From Ascidiaceihabitans sp. (GTDB taxonomy: Bacteria; Pseudomonadota; Alphaproteobacteria; Rhodobacterales; Rhodobacteraceae): a stretch of 64,000 bases of DNA. The DNA is taken from positions 81,381 through 145,380 of the forward strand of contig JAQXDI010000007.1 of assembly GCA_029251465.1 (NCBI GenBank), read 5' to 3'. The number at the start of each line of letters is the position of its first letter. Within the stretch, counting starts at the first letter, position 1. Below the pieces are notes generated by a model. The model had not been told where the DNA came from, did not search any database, and worked only from the letters and a program-made list of their open reading frames with translations. Positions 43,971 to 53,686 of the stretch are shown here, piece by piece. The position numbers were made by a program, and so were the translations under genes.

Positions 43971-45347
43971 ATGGCGAACATACCCCTTTTCGATTTTAGC
44001 AGTCCCGAACGTGACAGCGACGCGGAAAATGCCAATCAATTTACGCAAGCTGCGTTGGCACGGCACAAACAAGAAGGTTTGGAGTTGGCGGTGCGTGCGC
44101 GCTGGGCGGCTTTGGCCGTTGTGGCGGTGTTGTTGCCGATTTTGAACCCACAGTTCGAGATGATTTATCCGATGTGTTTGCTGGCTTTGATTGCCTTGAA
44201 CGGTTGGGTTTTGCGCCGCGTCGGCCGAGTGGGGCGATCCACGTCCGAGTTCTTTTTCATCATTGTCGACATCGCGCTGGTCACGTTTGTTTTGCTGTTC
44301 CCCAACCCGTTGGTGCTAGAGGAATGGCCGACCGCGCTGATCTTTGAATTCAATGCATTCTTATATTTCTTCGTGATTCTGATGTTGGGTGGGCTGTCGT
44401 ATTCGTGGCGCACAGTTATGGCGGTCGGGCATTGGACGGTTGGTATGTGGGTGATCGGGTCATGCCTGATCTGGTGGTTTGGCAATGTTTACCCCGAAAT
44501 GAGCGAGGCTGTGTCAGCGGCGTTTCCTGATGAGCCGTTTTTGGCTTCTTTGGTGGATCCCAATGTCATGCAATGGGAACGTCGGTTGCAAGAGGTCGTA
44601 GTGTTTCTGATTTGCACCTACATCCTTGCCCTATCGATGCGTCGGTTTGAACGGTTGGTGCTGGGCAACGCGGGGTTGGAGCGGGTGCGGACCAACCTGT
44701 CGCGCTATTTTTCGACGACAATGGTCGATGAACTGTCCACCAATGACGAGCCGCTGAAGCAGATAAGAACTCAAGACGTGGCGGTCATGTTTGTGGATAT
44801 CGTTGGTTTTACCGCGTGGTCCGCCAATCGTGAACCACGCGAAGTCATTGATTTATTGCGCCAGTTCCATGGGATGATGGAGGGCGAAGTATTTGCCCAC
44901 GGCGGCACGCTAGATAAGTATCTTGGCGATGGGTTGATGGCGACGTTTGGCACGCCTGTCACCTCGGACACGGATGCGATGCGGGCGCTGCAATGCGCGC
45001 GTGCGATGGGTGACGCGGTAAAGCGCTGGAATACGCAGCGCGCAGCAAACGGCGATGGCGCGATCGAGGCCAGTTTTGGCGTGCATTACGGACCCGTCGT
45101 GATGGGTGACATTGGTGCAAACCGGCTGGAATTTGCAGTCATCGGCAACACGGTGAATGTTGCAAGCAGGCTAGAGGCGCTGACACGTCCGCTGGCCACC
45201 ACATTGGTCATCTCTGATGATTTCCGAACTCGTGTGATTGCCGAATCAAGTGCGAACAACCCCGACTTAGTGGGTTTTGTGCAGCGCGAAGGGCAGGCTA
45301 TTCGAGGCTTGGACCAGGCGCAGACAGTTTGGATGCAAGCGCGCTAA
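43971..45347 (+). CDS. Membrane adenylate/guanylate cyclase (class III)
   Basis: A 458-residue protein with six membrane segments (about residues 45-245) followed by a class III cyclase domain. Metal-binding aspartates are in MFVDIVGFTAWS and YLGDGLMATFG. SFGVHYGPVVMGDIG and VIGNTVNVASRLEALT supply the usual Asn and Arg. The substrate residues look adenylate-type but this is not certain. The six-helix domain lacks HAMP and may sense a membrane signal. The start at 43971 is chosen because upstream codons lie in the ccrM terminator. The 3' end overlaps the receiver gene by 50 bases. Confidence 0.92.
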   Translation: MANIPLFDFSSPERDSDAENANQFTQAALARHKQEGLELAVRARWAALAVVAVLLPILNPQFEMIYPMCLLALIALNGWVLRRVGRVGRSTSEFFFIIVDIALVTFVLLFPNPLVLEEWPTALIFEFNAFLYFFVILMLGGLSYSWRTVMAVGHWTVGMWVIGSCLIWWFGNVYPEMSEAVSAAFPDEPFLASLVDPNVMQWERRLQEVVVFLICTYILALSMRRFERLVLGNAGLERVRTNLSRYFSTTMVDELSTNDEPLKQIRTQDVAVMFVDIVGFTAWSANREPREVIDLLRQFHGMMEGEVFAHGGTLDKYLGDGLMATFGTPVTSDTDAMRALQCARAMGDAVKRWNTQRAANGDGAIEASFGVHYGPVVMGDIGANRLEFAVIGNTVNVASRLEALTRPLATTLVISDDFRTRVIAESSANNPDLVGFVQREGQAIRGLDQAQTVWMQAR

Positions 45348-45774
45348 ATCCTGGGGCCATGGCACCTGCTGCGCGTGATTTGTTCATCAGCCCGAATTGC
45401 ACATAACCGGCATGGAATTCGTTCTTTTTGAGAACGAATTTTACGCCTGCGGTTTGTGCCTTGTGCCACATGAATGGCGAGGGCCAGTCGCTGACCATAA
45501 TGATAGGAATCTCTGATAGTTCAGGGTCTTCCGCCAGTTCTAGCGCGAAATTCGCGCCTGTCCCGTCAGGCAGGTTGTTGTCCAGCAGGATCATCGAAAA
45601 GCTTTGTGTTTGCAAAATTTCACGGGCTTCTTCGAGCGTGCTGGCATACTGCAAATCAGCACTGTGAAAATTGCGCGCCAAAATACGCGTGATACGTTCC
45701 TGATCGAACAAGCTGTCCTCAACAATCAGGAAACTTTCACTGGATTTAGCGTGTGCGGCGGCGGAATGGTGCAA
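45298..45774 (-). CDS. Single-domain response regulator
   Basis: A 158-residue CheY-like receiver. FLIVEDSLFDQERI holds the acidic pocket, ILLDNNLPDGTG the phospho-acceptor aspartate, MVSDW the switch serine and FVLKKNE the conserved lysine. There is no output domain, only a 25-residue Ala/Pro/Ser tail. No cognate kinase is nearby. It is convergent with the cyclase gene and the last 50 bases of each overlap. Confidence 0.9.
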   Translation of the reverse strand: MHHSAAAHAKSSESFLIVEDSLFDQERITRILARNFHSADLQYASTLEEAREILQTQSFSMILLDNNLPDGTGANFALELAEDPELSEIPIIMVSDWPSPFMWHKAQTAGVKFVLKKNEFHAGYVQFGLMNKSRAAGAMAPGFSALASKLSAPGPSLE

Positions 45775-45863
45775 AAGAGAACCCCTTAGATCGAGCTGAA
45801 TGCCCTATCCTTGTCACCTCAGGGTTAAGAACTGATTATTCGGTCGCAATTATCGCAGCCCAC

Positions 45864-47009
45864 TTAACGCGGCAGGGGGTTGGTCATTTTGGTGTAGCCC
45901 GTCCATTCCGTAATCTCGGGGTAATACATGTCGCGCCATTTGCGCACCCGTGGGTTCATCACGCGTCGCCACAGCGGCGGCACCATCGCCGCCATCGTCA
46001 TGATCGGATAGCCAAAGGGCAATTGCGGAGCCTCGGACGCGGAATAGGTTTGCAGCACAGGAAAACGGCGATCCGGTTTGTAGTGATGATCCGAATGGCG
46101 TTGCAAATTAATCAGCAGCCAGTTCGACGCCTTATGCGCGGCGTTCCACGAATGATGCGGCTGCACGTGCTCGTATTTTCCGTCGCCCAGATGTTTGCGC
46201 GTCAGGCCGTAGTGTTCAATGTAATTGACCAACTCCAGCTGCCAAATCGCGACGCCTGCCTGGATCAAAAACAGGCCGACACCGGCCCATCCACCAAGGA
46301 TCAGGGCAAGGGCCAGAAACCCAAGTTGCAGACCGCCGTACATCCAAAACGGGTTCTTGAAATCGGTGACAGGCAGATCGCGCCGTTCCAGCATTGCTTT
46401 TTCAGCGCCCCACGCAGACCAAAACGATTGGTGCAAAACACGCGGATAAAAGCGGTAAAAGCTCTCGTTCATGCGGGCCGACACCGGATCACGGGGCGTC
46501 GCAACATAGCGGTGATGCACCAACAAATGTTCGGACCGGAAATGCGAATACAGCACCATCGCCAGCAAAATATCGGCCATGCGCCGCTCTGTTTTGTTCT
46601 TTTGATGCATCAGTTCGTGCGAATAATTAATGCCCACCGTGCCCGTTATCACGCCAATGCCAAAGAACAGCATGACCTTTTCCCAAGTCGCCAAATGATC
46701 CGCGCCAGCCGTCAGATAGATCAACCCAAAGACAGTCAAAAACTGCAAAGGGGCCCAAGCAATCGTGATCGCCTTGTGCCAAAACAAGTCGTCTTCGGGG
46801 GCCTGCGGATCGGCGTTTTCGGTGTTCAGACCAACGGCAAAATCAAGCAGCGAAAACAGGTACCACGTGACCAGCGGCAACAGGAATACTGTCCAGCCGC
46901 CATAGCCCGCGCCGATGAAGGCCAGCGGAATCAGCCCCAGCGACATCCAGAACGGCAGCGCGGATTGCAGCTTGGCGAGGGTATGATTCGAGATGGTCAT
47001 AGCGGTCAT
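45864..47009 (-). CDS. alkB: Alkane 1-monooxygenase
   Basis: An integral membrane non-haem di-iron enzyme that hydroxylates the terminal carbon of alkanes. The histidine boxes are complete: HELMHQKN, HLLVHHRYVATPRD and LQRHSDHHYK. NYIEHYGLTR, the AlkB signature, is present. The length of 381 residues is typical. Rubredoxin and rubredoxin reductase genes are not adjacent, so electron partners must be encoded elsewhere. The start may be MTAM or the ATG three codons later. Confidence 0.92.
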   Translation of the reverse strand: MTAMTISNHTLAKLQSALPFWMSLGLIPLAFIGAGYGGWTVFLLPLVTWYLFSLLDFAVGLNTENADPQAPEDDLFWHKAITIAWAPLQFLTVFGLIYLTAGADHLATWEKVMLFFGIGVITGTVGINYSHELMHQKNKTERRMADILLAMVLYSHFRSEHLLVHHRYVATPRDPVSARMNESFYRFYPRVLHQSFWSAWGAEKAMLERRDLPVTDFKNPFWMYGGLQLGFLALALILGGWAGVGLFLIQAGVAIWQLELVNYIEHYGLTRKHLGDGKYEHVQPHHSWNAAHKASNWLLINLQRHSDHHYKPDRRFPVLQTYSASEAPQLPFGYPIMTMAAMVPPLWRRVMNPRVRKWRDMYYPEITEWTGYTKMTNPLPR

Positions 47010-47077
47010 CCTTGCAGAACTTTGCGGTAATATTACGTCGATTTAGACACTGTAGAAAGAGTGACGCAGCGCCGCGC

Positions 47078-48118
47078 CTATTTTGTCGCCAGATCGAAGG
47101 CTTTGCGCATGACCGTCGGCAGGTCCGAGGGGCGGAAATCGGATGGTGCCACAAAACTGCCCTCGGATTCGACGGGCACGGCGGCCTGCATGACCGTCAG
47201 GATCAGATGAAAATGGGTGAACGTGTGGCGCACATCGCCCGCAACCACGGCCCAGGCCGCGTTCGTTGGCGGCGTGCCCGTTGGCCGCGGTTCTGCGGTG
47301 TCGATCCAGTGTGATCCAGGCCAGCCCAACATGCCGCCCAGCAAGCCCTTGTCGGGGCGCCGTTCCAACAACCACGCACCGTCCGCGCGCTGGGCGATGT
47401 AGGCGGTGCCGTGGCGGATGGGCTTGGCCTTTTTGGGGGTCTTCTTTGGCAATTCGGGCGCTGTTCCTTTGGTCCGAGCCTGACAAGGCTCGCGCCATGG
47501 GCAAATCCCACAGGCGGGTGATTTCGGCGTGCAAATCGTTGCGCCCAAATCCATCACCGCTTGGGCATAATCGCCGGGGCGTTTTTGCGGGGTCAGTGCC
47601 TCGGCCAAATCCGTCAGTTCGGGTTTTGCGCCGGGCAGGGGCGTGTGGACATCGTACATCCGCGCCATGACCCGTTCGACGTTGCCATCGACAACCACGT
47701 GGCGCAGATCGAACGCGATCGAGGAAATCGCCGCAGCCGTGTACGGCCCGATGCCCGGCAGCTTTAGCAGCGCTGCGTGATCGGCAGGAAACACCCCGTC
47801 GTGATCAGCCGCCACAGCCCGCGCGCACTTCAGCAAATTGCGCGCACGCGCGTAATATCCGAGCCCCGCCCATTCGCCCATCACGTCGCCATCATCCGCC
47901 GCCGCCAGATCAGCGACGGTGGGCCAGCGCGCGGTAAAGCGGTTGAAATAGGCGGTGACGGCGGCCACGGTGGTCTGTTGCAGCATGACTTCGGACAGCC
48001 AAACGCGGTAAGGATCAGGCGTGATGCCTGCGACTTTGTCAGCCGGCGGCGTGCGCCACGGCATGGGGCGCGCGTGAATATCGTACCATTCCAGCAAATC
48101 TTTGCTTAAATCACGCAA
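47078..48118 (-). CDS. mutY: A/G-specific adenine glycosylase
   Basis: MutY removes adenine mispaired with 8-oxoguanine. The helix-hairpin-helix LPGIGPYTAAAISSIAFD lies near residue 115, and the catalytic acids are around MLQQTTVAAV and VVDGNVERVM. The [4Fe-4S] cluster motif is C-x6-C-x2-C-x5-C (CTPKSPACGICPWREPC). A C-terminal NUDIX-like domain follows from about 225. The length of 346 residues is normal. It is divergent from the DUF721 gene. Confidence 0.95.
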   Translation of the reverse strand: MRDLSKDLLEWYDIHARPMPWRTPPADKVAGITPDPYRVWLSEVMLQQTTVAAVTAYFNRFTARWPTVADLAAADDGDVMGEWAGLGYYARARNLLKCARAVAADHDGVFPADHAALLKLPGIGPYTAAAISSIAFDLRHVVVDGNVERVMARMYDVHTPLPGAKPELTDLAEALTPQKRPGDYAQAVMDLGATICTPKSPACGICPWREPCQARTKGTAPELPKKTPKKAKPIRHGTAYIAQRADGAWLLERRPDKGLLGGMLGWPGSHWIDTAEPRPTGTPPTNAAWAVVAGDVRHTFTHFHLILTVMQAAVPVESEGSFVAPSDFRPSDLPTVMRKAFDLATK

Positions 48119-48200
48119 TCTTTATCCCTGACTTTGTCCTGTTTCACTGGTTTGGCGCAGCGGTTACGGTATGGTGCGTCTAACAGATAGGAACATAGCA

Positions 48201-48710
48201 ATGGCCACGCGCCGCGCCACTACAAAAGGGTTCAAACGCACAGCAACTTTGCTGAGCGACCGGATTCGTAGTGCGTCCGAAAGCAAAGGCTTTGCGCAAT
48301 CCAAACTGCTGACCCACTGGGCCGAGATCGCGGGCGCCGATGTGGCGTCAATCGCGCGCCCCGTCGAGGTGTCGTATGGCCGTGGCGGCATGGGTGCGAC
48401 GCTGACGTTGTTGACCACAGGGGCGCAGGCCCCGATGTTGGAAATGCAAAAGGAACAGCTGCGGGCCAAGGTCAACGCGATCTACGGCTACAACGCGATT
48501 TCACGGGTGCGGATCACGCAAACAGCGGCCACCGGTTTTGCCGAGGGCCAAGTCGATTTCGCCCACAAGCCGAAAGACACCGGCCCCAAACAATTCGCCC
48601 CCGCAATCAAAGCCCGCGCAGAGGAACAAGCCAGCGATGTTGCAGACGAGGGTCTGCGCGCTGCCTTGGAACGCTTGGGTGCAAACATCATGACACAGAA
48701 AACCACGTAG
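48201..48710 (+). CDS. DUF721 (DciA-like) protein
   Basis: A 169-residue protein with an N-terminal DUF721 domain, related to DciA, the helicase loader that brings DnaB to the origin in bacteria without DnaC. LTHWAEIAGADVASIARPVEVSY is the core region, and a KH-like fold is expected. The ATG at 48201 follows AGGAACA and gives a sensible N-terminus; an upstream in-frame start lies in the promoter region. It is divergent from mutY, a conserved arrangement in this group. Confidence 0.82.
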   Translation: MATRRATTKGFKRTATLLSDRIRSASESKGFAQSKLLTHWAEIAGADVASIARPVEVSYGRGGMGATLTLLTTGAQAPMLEMQKEQLRAKVNAIYGYNAISRVRITQTAATGFAEGQVDFAHKPKDTGPKQFAPAIKARAEEQASDVADEGLRAALERLGANIMTQKTT

Positions 48711-48743
48711 CCCCAAACGGGCGCGCGCATTGAGGAAAACGAA

Positions 48744-49430
48744 ATGAAACAAATCATCCCTATGGTAGTGGCCGCATTGGTCGGCGTTGGCGGCTATTTT
48801 GTCTTTGTGCACGAGCCAAGCACGCCAGCCCCACAAATCGCGGCGGCGACGCTGGAAACCCCTGCCGGTGAACCTGCGGCAAACGCAGACGGCGAAATCG
48901 ACATTTCGACCATCCCCGACATGATGATCGGCAACCCTGATGCGCCGGTGACTGTGATCGAATACGCGTCCTACACCTGCCCGCACTGCGCGTCGTTCCA
49001 CTCTGGCACCTACAAGTCGCTGAAAACGGATTACATCGACACGGGCAAGATCAATTTCATCTTCCGCGAAGTGTATTTTGACCGCTACGGCCTGTGGGCC
49101 TCGATGATCGCACGTTGCGCTGGTCCAGAGAAATTCTTTGGCGTGACAGACTTGTTGTTTGCCGGTCAAAGCACCTGGGCACGCGCGGGCGAACCTGCGG
49201 CAATCATCGGCGAATTGCGCAAAGTTGGCCGTTTGACAGGCATGAATGATGAACTGCTCGATAGTTGCTTGAACGACGAAACCAAGGCGAAAACTTTGGT
49301 CGAATGGTACCAAGCGAGCGCGGGCGCAGACGAGATCGAAAGCACCCCGAGCTTTGTGATCAACGGCACCAAGTATTCCAACATGAGCTACGCTGACATG
49401 TCCGTCATTCTGGACGAAGCAGCGAACTAA
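48744..49430 (+). CDS. DsbA-family thiol:disulfide oxidoreductase
   Basis: A 228-residue exported or membrane-anchored thioredoxin-fold protein. The N-terminus (IIPMVVAALVGVGGYFVFV) is a signal anchor, and an Ala/Pro-rich spacer follows. The active site is YTCPHCASFH near residue 78, the CPHC of DsbA-type oxidases. The cis-proline is likely in STPSFVING. It is 33 bases after the DUF721 gene, and its stop overlaps the start of the CoA-transferase gene (TAATG). Confidence 0.9.
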   Translation: MKQIIPMVVAALVGVGGYFVFVHEPSTPAPQIAAATLETPAGEPAANADGEIDISTIPDMMIGNPDAPVTVIEYASYTCPHCASFHSGTYKSLKTDYIDTGKINFIFREVYFDRYGLWASMIARCAGPEKFFGVTDLLFAGQSTWARAGEPAAIIGELRKVGRLTGMNDELLDSCLNDETKAKTLVEWYQASAGADEIESTPSFVINGTKYSNMSYADMSVILDEAAN

Positions 49431-50545
49431 TGGCGGGACCGCTTGCAGGTCTAAAGGTCATTGAATTGGCCCGTGTTCTGGCTGGCCCTTGGGCTGGCCA
49501 AACGCTGTCTGATCTGGGGGCCGAGGTCATCAAAGTCGAAAGCCCCGCAGGCGATGATACGCGCCAGTGGGGCCCTCCGTTTATCACCCGTGACGACGAT
49601 GTTTCCGCCGCGTATTTCCATTCGACCAATCGGGGCAAAGCCTCGGTCGTGGTGGATTTCAAAACAGCTGAGGGGCAGGCGCATCTTAAGGAATTGTTGG
49701 CCGACGCCGACATCCTGATCGAGAATTTCAAGGTTGGTGGTCTTGCCAAGTACGGGCTGGATTACGACAGCCTCAAGGATGCGTTTCCGTCGCTGATCTA
49801 CTGTTCGATCACGGGCTTCGGGCAGACGGGGCCCTACGCGCACCGGCCCGGCTACGATTTCATCATCCAAGGGATGTCGGGCCTGATGTCGATCACTGGC
49901 GAACCCGACGGTCAGCCGCAGAAATCCGGCGTGGCGATCACCGACATCTTTACCGGCGTCTACGCGACGACCGCGATCATGGCCGCCGTGCACCAACGGC
50001 ACACAACGGGACGTGGGCAACACATCGACATGGCGCTGCTGGACGTGGCGGTGGCGGTCACAGGCAATCAGGCGATGAACTATCTGAGCACCGGCAAGGC
50101 CCCTGCACGGATGGGCAACGCGCATGTGAATTTGACGCCTTATCAAGTGTTTGACTGCGCCGACGGGCACATCATCATCGCGACGGGCAACGACGGGCAA
50201 TACCAGCGGCTTTGCGCGATGCTGGGGCTGGATTGGATGACGTCTGATCCGAAATTCCTGCGCAATTCCGACCGCATTGCCAATCGCGATGAAATGACCG
50301 CTTTGCTGACGGGCGCGACGTCCAAACGCGACCGCGCGGATCTGCTGGCCGCTTGCGAAGCATCGAATGTGCCCGCAGGCCCGATCAACGACATGGCCGA
50401 CGTGATGGCCGACCCACAAGTGGTTGCGCGCGGCATGCAAATCGAACTGGACGGCGTGCCGGGTGTCCGCGCTCCAATGCTGTTTTCAGACGCTGAATTG
50501 GCGCTACATCGCCCCGCGCCAAAGCTGGGCGAGGATGACGGGTAG
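49430..50545 (+). CDS. CaiB/BaiF family CoA transferase
   Basis: A 371-residue class III CoA transferase. The N-terminus LAGLKVIELARVLAGPWAGQ, the catalytic aspartate in GYDFIIQGMSGLMSITG and RGQHIDMALLD are typical. Substrate may be an acyl-CoA of fatty-acid, carnitine or dicarboxylate breakdown; sequence does not decide. It overlaps the DsbA-like gene by one base, a coupling with no obvious functional link. Confidence 0.9.
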   Translation: MAGPLAGLKVIELARVLAGPWAGQTLSDLGAEVIKVESPAGDDTRQWGPPFITRDDDVSAAYFHSTNRGKASVVVDFKTAEGQAHLKELLADADILIENFKVGGLAKYGLDYDSLKDAFPSLIYCSITGFGQTGPYAHRPGYDFIIQGMSGLMSITGEPDGQPQKSGVAITDIFTGVYATTAIMAAVHQRHTTGRGQHIDMALLDVAVAVTGNQAMNYLSTGKAPARMGNAHVNLTPYQVFDCADGHIIIATGNDGQYQRLCAMLGLDWMTSDPKFLRNSDRIANRDEMTALLTGATSKRDRADLLAACEASNVPAGPINDMADVMADPQVVARGMQIELDGVPGVRAPMLFSDAELALHRPAPKLGEDDG

Positions 50546-50679
50546 TGGATTTCTGAGAAGGCCAATGGCGGATTTGAGCCCCTAGTAACGGATGCTGCAC
50601 TTTAAATGAATGACTGGTTTTCCCAAATCGACGAAACACGTTCCTTGTGATCCGCCTATTCATTAGTATGCTCGAGACA

Positions 50680-51312
50680 ATGAAAAAAGCTTATCCCGTG
50701 TTGAGACCAACTGCAGCTACTCGACCAGCAATGCTCGTGTTGTTTTTTGTCGCCAGCCCACTGGCAGCCCAAACGCCGCTTTTAGATGTTTTCTCTGCTT
50801 GCGAAGCAAGCGTTATGGACGGCTCAGACAATCGCCTTTTAGAGATTGGAACGCTCATCGACGAAGACGAACGGCGTTCAAGAATACGTGTAGATACGCC
50901 AGAAGGTACGATCCTGGCGATGTTCATTCCACCTACTCGAGTAGTGTCAGCGTGTCTGCTATGGGGGCGGCAACCGGATCTGGCGGTTGAGTTTCAAGAA
51001 CAATGGCTAGACTGGGTTGAATGGGAAGAAGCGGCTAAGATCTCCGAAATCTGGTTCAACAGCGCATTGGAAGTTACGGGCAGTGTCGACCTTACTGACC
51101 ATTCTCAACGAGGCTATGTTGTCGCGCGATGCGATGTGTTGGAGAATGGTTTGGTGCTTGCAAATCAACCAGTAGTTACCAACACCAAACGTCGCATATG
51201 GCCTAACCCAAGTATTGAGCGCGATCCTGTCATACACTATCAGTTTAGCGCGGTAGCGGCAGTGCCGGGACGCTGTTCATCGGCCGTCGAAACTCACAAA
51301 ACCCGAAACTGA
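50680..51312 (+). CDS. Secreted hypothetical protein
   Basis: A 210-residue protein (221 from an upstream ATG at 50647). A signal peptide is visible (hydrophobic MLVLFFVASPLAAQ, cleavage after LAA). The mature part contains four cysteines and no recognised domain. Base composition is lower in G+C than the flanking genes, with codons such as AGA, TTA and GTA used more often. This suggests acquisition. It lies alone between the CoA transferase and lpxK. Confidence 0.55.
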   Translation: MKKAYPVLRPTAATRPAMLVLFFVASPLAAQTPLLDVFSACEASVMDGSDNRLLEIGTLIDEDERRSRIRVDTPEGTILAMFIPPTRVVSACLLWGRQPDLAVEFQEQWLDWVEWEEAAKISEIWFNSALEVTGSVDLTDHSQRGYVVARCDVLENGLVLANQPVVTNTKRRIWPNPSIERDPVIHYQFSAVAAVPGRCSSAVETHKTRN

Positions 51313-51370
51313 AAAGCGCATATCACACACTGATCGCAGTCATTCATTTGTGACTGTGCCTCAACGTCGT

Positions 51371-52357
51371 TTACCCCGAATTCGGCAATGCTCTTAGCGC
51401 GTTGTCCAACGCCCCATCGTCCTCAAATCTCAACCGAACTGGCAGCGTGATCACTTTAGTCCGGTAGGCCATTGGCAACCGAACGGCGTCCTTTTCTGTC
51501 GTCACTAGTTGCGCGCCTTTTGCGCGGGCGTCGGCCTCTAACCTTGCCAGCAAGCTCGACGATAATTTTTGATGATCGTCGAGTGGCTCGGCGTGCACGA
51601 CGTTTGCCCCGAGGGTGCGTAGCGTGGCAAAGAATTTCTCTGGATGCCCGATCCCGGCAAATGCAAAGACGGGCGTGTCCGTCCAGTCCATGCCGGTTTG
51701 CAGGGGTTCAAGCGCGGCTTTGACATGCGGTGGCGTTGGGGCAGAAAGCGTTTCGCTGAACTGGGTTTGCGCTGCAGCGTCGCCGATAGACAGCAACAGA
51801 TCGGCGCGTTTCAAACCGACCTTAACCGGTTCACGCAACGGACCTGCGGGCAGGCAGCGGCGGTTGCCAAAACCTTTGACGGCGTCGACCACGATGATCG
51901 ACAGGTCTTTTTGCAGGCTGGGGTTTTGATGACCGTCGTCCAGCACGACCACGCTGGCCCCTGCGGCTGCGGCAGCTTTGCCCCCAGCGGCGCGATCACG
52001 CGCGACCCAGACGTCGGCAAAGGCGGACAGCAGCAGCGGTTCGTCCCCGACTTGGGCGGCGGTGTGTTTGGCGGGGTCCACCAACACGGGGCCCATCAGC
52101 GATCCGCCATAGCCGCGGCTGACCACATGCGGTGTGTGGTACATGTCGCGCAACCGTTCGACGACGGCGATGACGGTGGGCGTTTTGCCTGTGCCGCCTG
52201 CGTTCAGGTTGCCGACGCAGATCACGGGGATATCTAGTTGCAGCGGGTCAACCTTGGCCAAACGCCGCGCCGTTGCGGCACCGTACAGCGCGCCGAGCGG
52301 GGCGAGCAGTGCGGATTGCCAACCGGGTTTGTGATCCCAAAATTTTGGTGCGCGCAT
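51371..52357 (-). CDS. lpxK: Tetraacyldisaccharide 4'-kinase
   Basis: LpxK phosphorylates the 4' position of the lipid A disaccharide at the inner membrane. The P-loop is in [20 protein letters not shown] near residue 52. SRGYGG and [11 protein letters not shown] are family signatures. The length is 328 residues from the ATG at 52357, whose first base overlaps the waaA stop (TGATG). This start is favoured over an ATG 31 codons upstream. Part of the Kdo-lipid A gene cluster. Confidence 0.94.
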   Translation of the reverse strand: MRAPKFWDHKPGWQSALLAPLGALYGAATARRLAKVDPLQLDIPVICVGNLNAGGTGKTPTVIAVVERLRDMYHTPHVVSRGYGGSLMGPVLVDPAKHTAAQVGDEPLLLSAFADVWVARDRAAGGKAAAAAGASVVVLDDGHQNPSLQKDLSIIVVDAVKGFGNRRCLPAGPLREPVKVGLKRADLLLSIGDAAAQTQFSETLSAPTPPHVKAALEPLQTGMDWTDTPVFAFAGIGHPEKFFATLRTLGANVVHAEPLDDHQKLSSSLLARLEADARAKGAQLVTTEKDAVRLPMAYRTKVITLPVRLRFEDDGALDNALRALPNSG

Positions 52358-53571
52358 CAGGCGGTCCCTTCTTCTCGGGCGTCCAGTGCGGCTTGGATCA
52401 ATTCCATGACGCGGTCGCTGACGGCGGCCCCTTGCGATATTACGTCCCATCCGGCCATGGCCATGCTGGCGGCGTGATCGGGTGAAATCAATTGCGACAC
52501 GGCGGCCCCTAGCGCGTTTGCGTCATTCACAATCCGTCCGGCCCCGGCTGCGGCCAGTCGTGAATAACTTGCTAAATGCCGCCCCACATTTGGGCCATAC
52601 AGAATGGCCGAGCCTAGGGCTGCGGCCTCGTAGGGGTCCAATCCGCCATGGCCTGAGCTAAGCGAACTGCCCAGAAATGACAGCGGCGCAATCCGGTACC
52701 ACAGGCCCAGTTCATCCTGCGCGCTGGCCAACAGCACTTGGCAATTGTCGTCGGGCATATCGCCGTCTTCCCAGCGCGCGGTGCGCAATCCTTCGGCGGA
52801 CAATTGGCGCAGGCACTCTTCGGTTTGCGCCTCGGAGCCGGGGTTCAAAACCAGCAGCAACCGGTGTGACAGGCGCAGCGCGCGGCGGTGGGCGGCCAAA
52901 ACCACGGACACTTCGGTCGGCTGAACAGAGGCGGCAAACCACAGCGGTCGTCCGGCCAAAACCTGTCCAAGATCGACAAAATCGCTGTGCACGTAAGGCA
53001 GGGCCTGACCGCCGGGCATCAGCGGCGCGGTTTGTTCAAGCGCATCCAGATTGCGCCCCAGTTTCGACAGCCGCGCCATGGCCGCATCAGAGCGTACAAG
53101 GATGCGTTCAAAATGGGTCAACACATCGCGCGCCACCTCTGGCAACCAGCGTTCACGGCGGTTGTCGAACCCCTCTTGGCCGGCGTTGGCCAGATTCAGC
53201 GGGATGCGTTTTTCAGCGGTTTTGAGGATCAGGTTCGGTTGCAGATCGCCCCACAGCCAAAGGCCGGCATCGGGGGCCCAATGATCAAGGAACGCATCGA
53301 CATCGCTGGGGTGCTCGCCCGGGGGGGCGGACACGGTGATGCCGTTGCAGGTCATGTCGGTTTTGGCGGCGCAGGTGATCAGAACATGCAAGCCGTAGCG
53401 ATGTGCGATCAGGCGCCGTGCGAGGTCTAGAACGGTTGGCAGGCTGCCTTGCTCAGCTGCATGAATCCACAACAGCTCGCCTTTGGGGCGCTGCGTCGTC
53501 GCCACATACGGCTCTGGCTGAGAGCGGCGCACATAGGCGCGGTAGGCCGCAAGACCAAGCGACTGCCCCAT
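52357..53571 (-). CDS. waaA: Kdo transferase (3-deoxy-D-manno-octulosonic acid transferase)
   Basis: WaaA/KdtA attaches Kdo to lipid A precursor using CMP-Kdo. The GT-B enzyme is 404 residues long, slightly shorter than the usual 420. [19 protein letters not shown] holds the N-terminal catalytic region (the family has ASVGE here; this copy reads AAEQG, still with Glu). [20 protein letters not shown] is the C-terminal donor-binding motif. It is coupled to lpxK. Upstream, six bases away, lies a truncated DUF4170 remnant. Confidence 0.92.
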   Translation of the reverse strand: MGQSLGLAAYRAYVRRSQPEPYVATTQRPKGELLWIHAAEQGSLPTVLDLARRLIAHRYGLHVLITCAAKTDMTCNGITVSAPPGEHPSDVDAFLDHWAPDAGLWLWGDLQPNLILKTAEKRIPLNLANAGQEGFDNRRERWLPEVARDVLTHFERILVRSDAAMARLSKLGRNLDALEQTAPLMPGGQALPYVHSDFVDLGQVLAGRPLWFAASVQPTEVSVVLAAHRRALRLSHRLLLVLNPGSEAQTEECLRQLSAEGLRTARWEDGDMPDDNCQVLLASAQDELGLWYRIAPLSFLGSSLSSGHGGLDPYEAAALGSAILYGPNVGRHLASYSRLAAAGAGRIVNDANALGAAVSQLISPDHAASMAMAGWDVISQGAAVSDRVMELIQAALDAREEGTA

Positions 53572-53577
53572 TGCAAT

Positions 53578-53664
53578 TCAGCCCAATTCTTTGATCGCGC
53601 AGGGCACGCATCTGGTTGGTGCAATCAAGTCGCCGCCAAGGACGAGGTGCAGGCGCTGGGTCAT
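53578..53664 (-). pseudogene. Truncated DUF4170 gene remnant
   Basis: A 28-codon frame starting MTQRLHLVLGGDLIAPT matches the N-terminus of DUF4170 proteins, which are normally about 70-75 residues. It then reads CVPCAIKELG and stops. Only about 60 bases separate the match from waaA, so the central and C-terminal parts have been deleted rather than shifted out of frame. The ribosome binding site AAAGGA is intact. The position between a CysQ-like gene and waaA is where full DUF4170 genes occur in relatives. Confidence 0.6.
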
Positions 53665-53686
53665 GATCGTGGTCCTTTGGTTGGCG

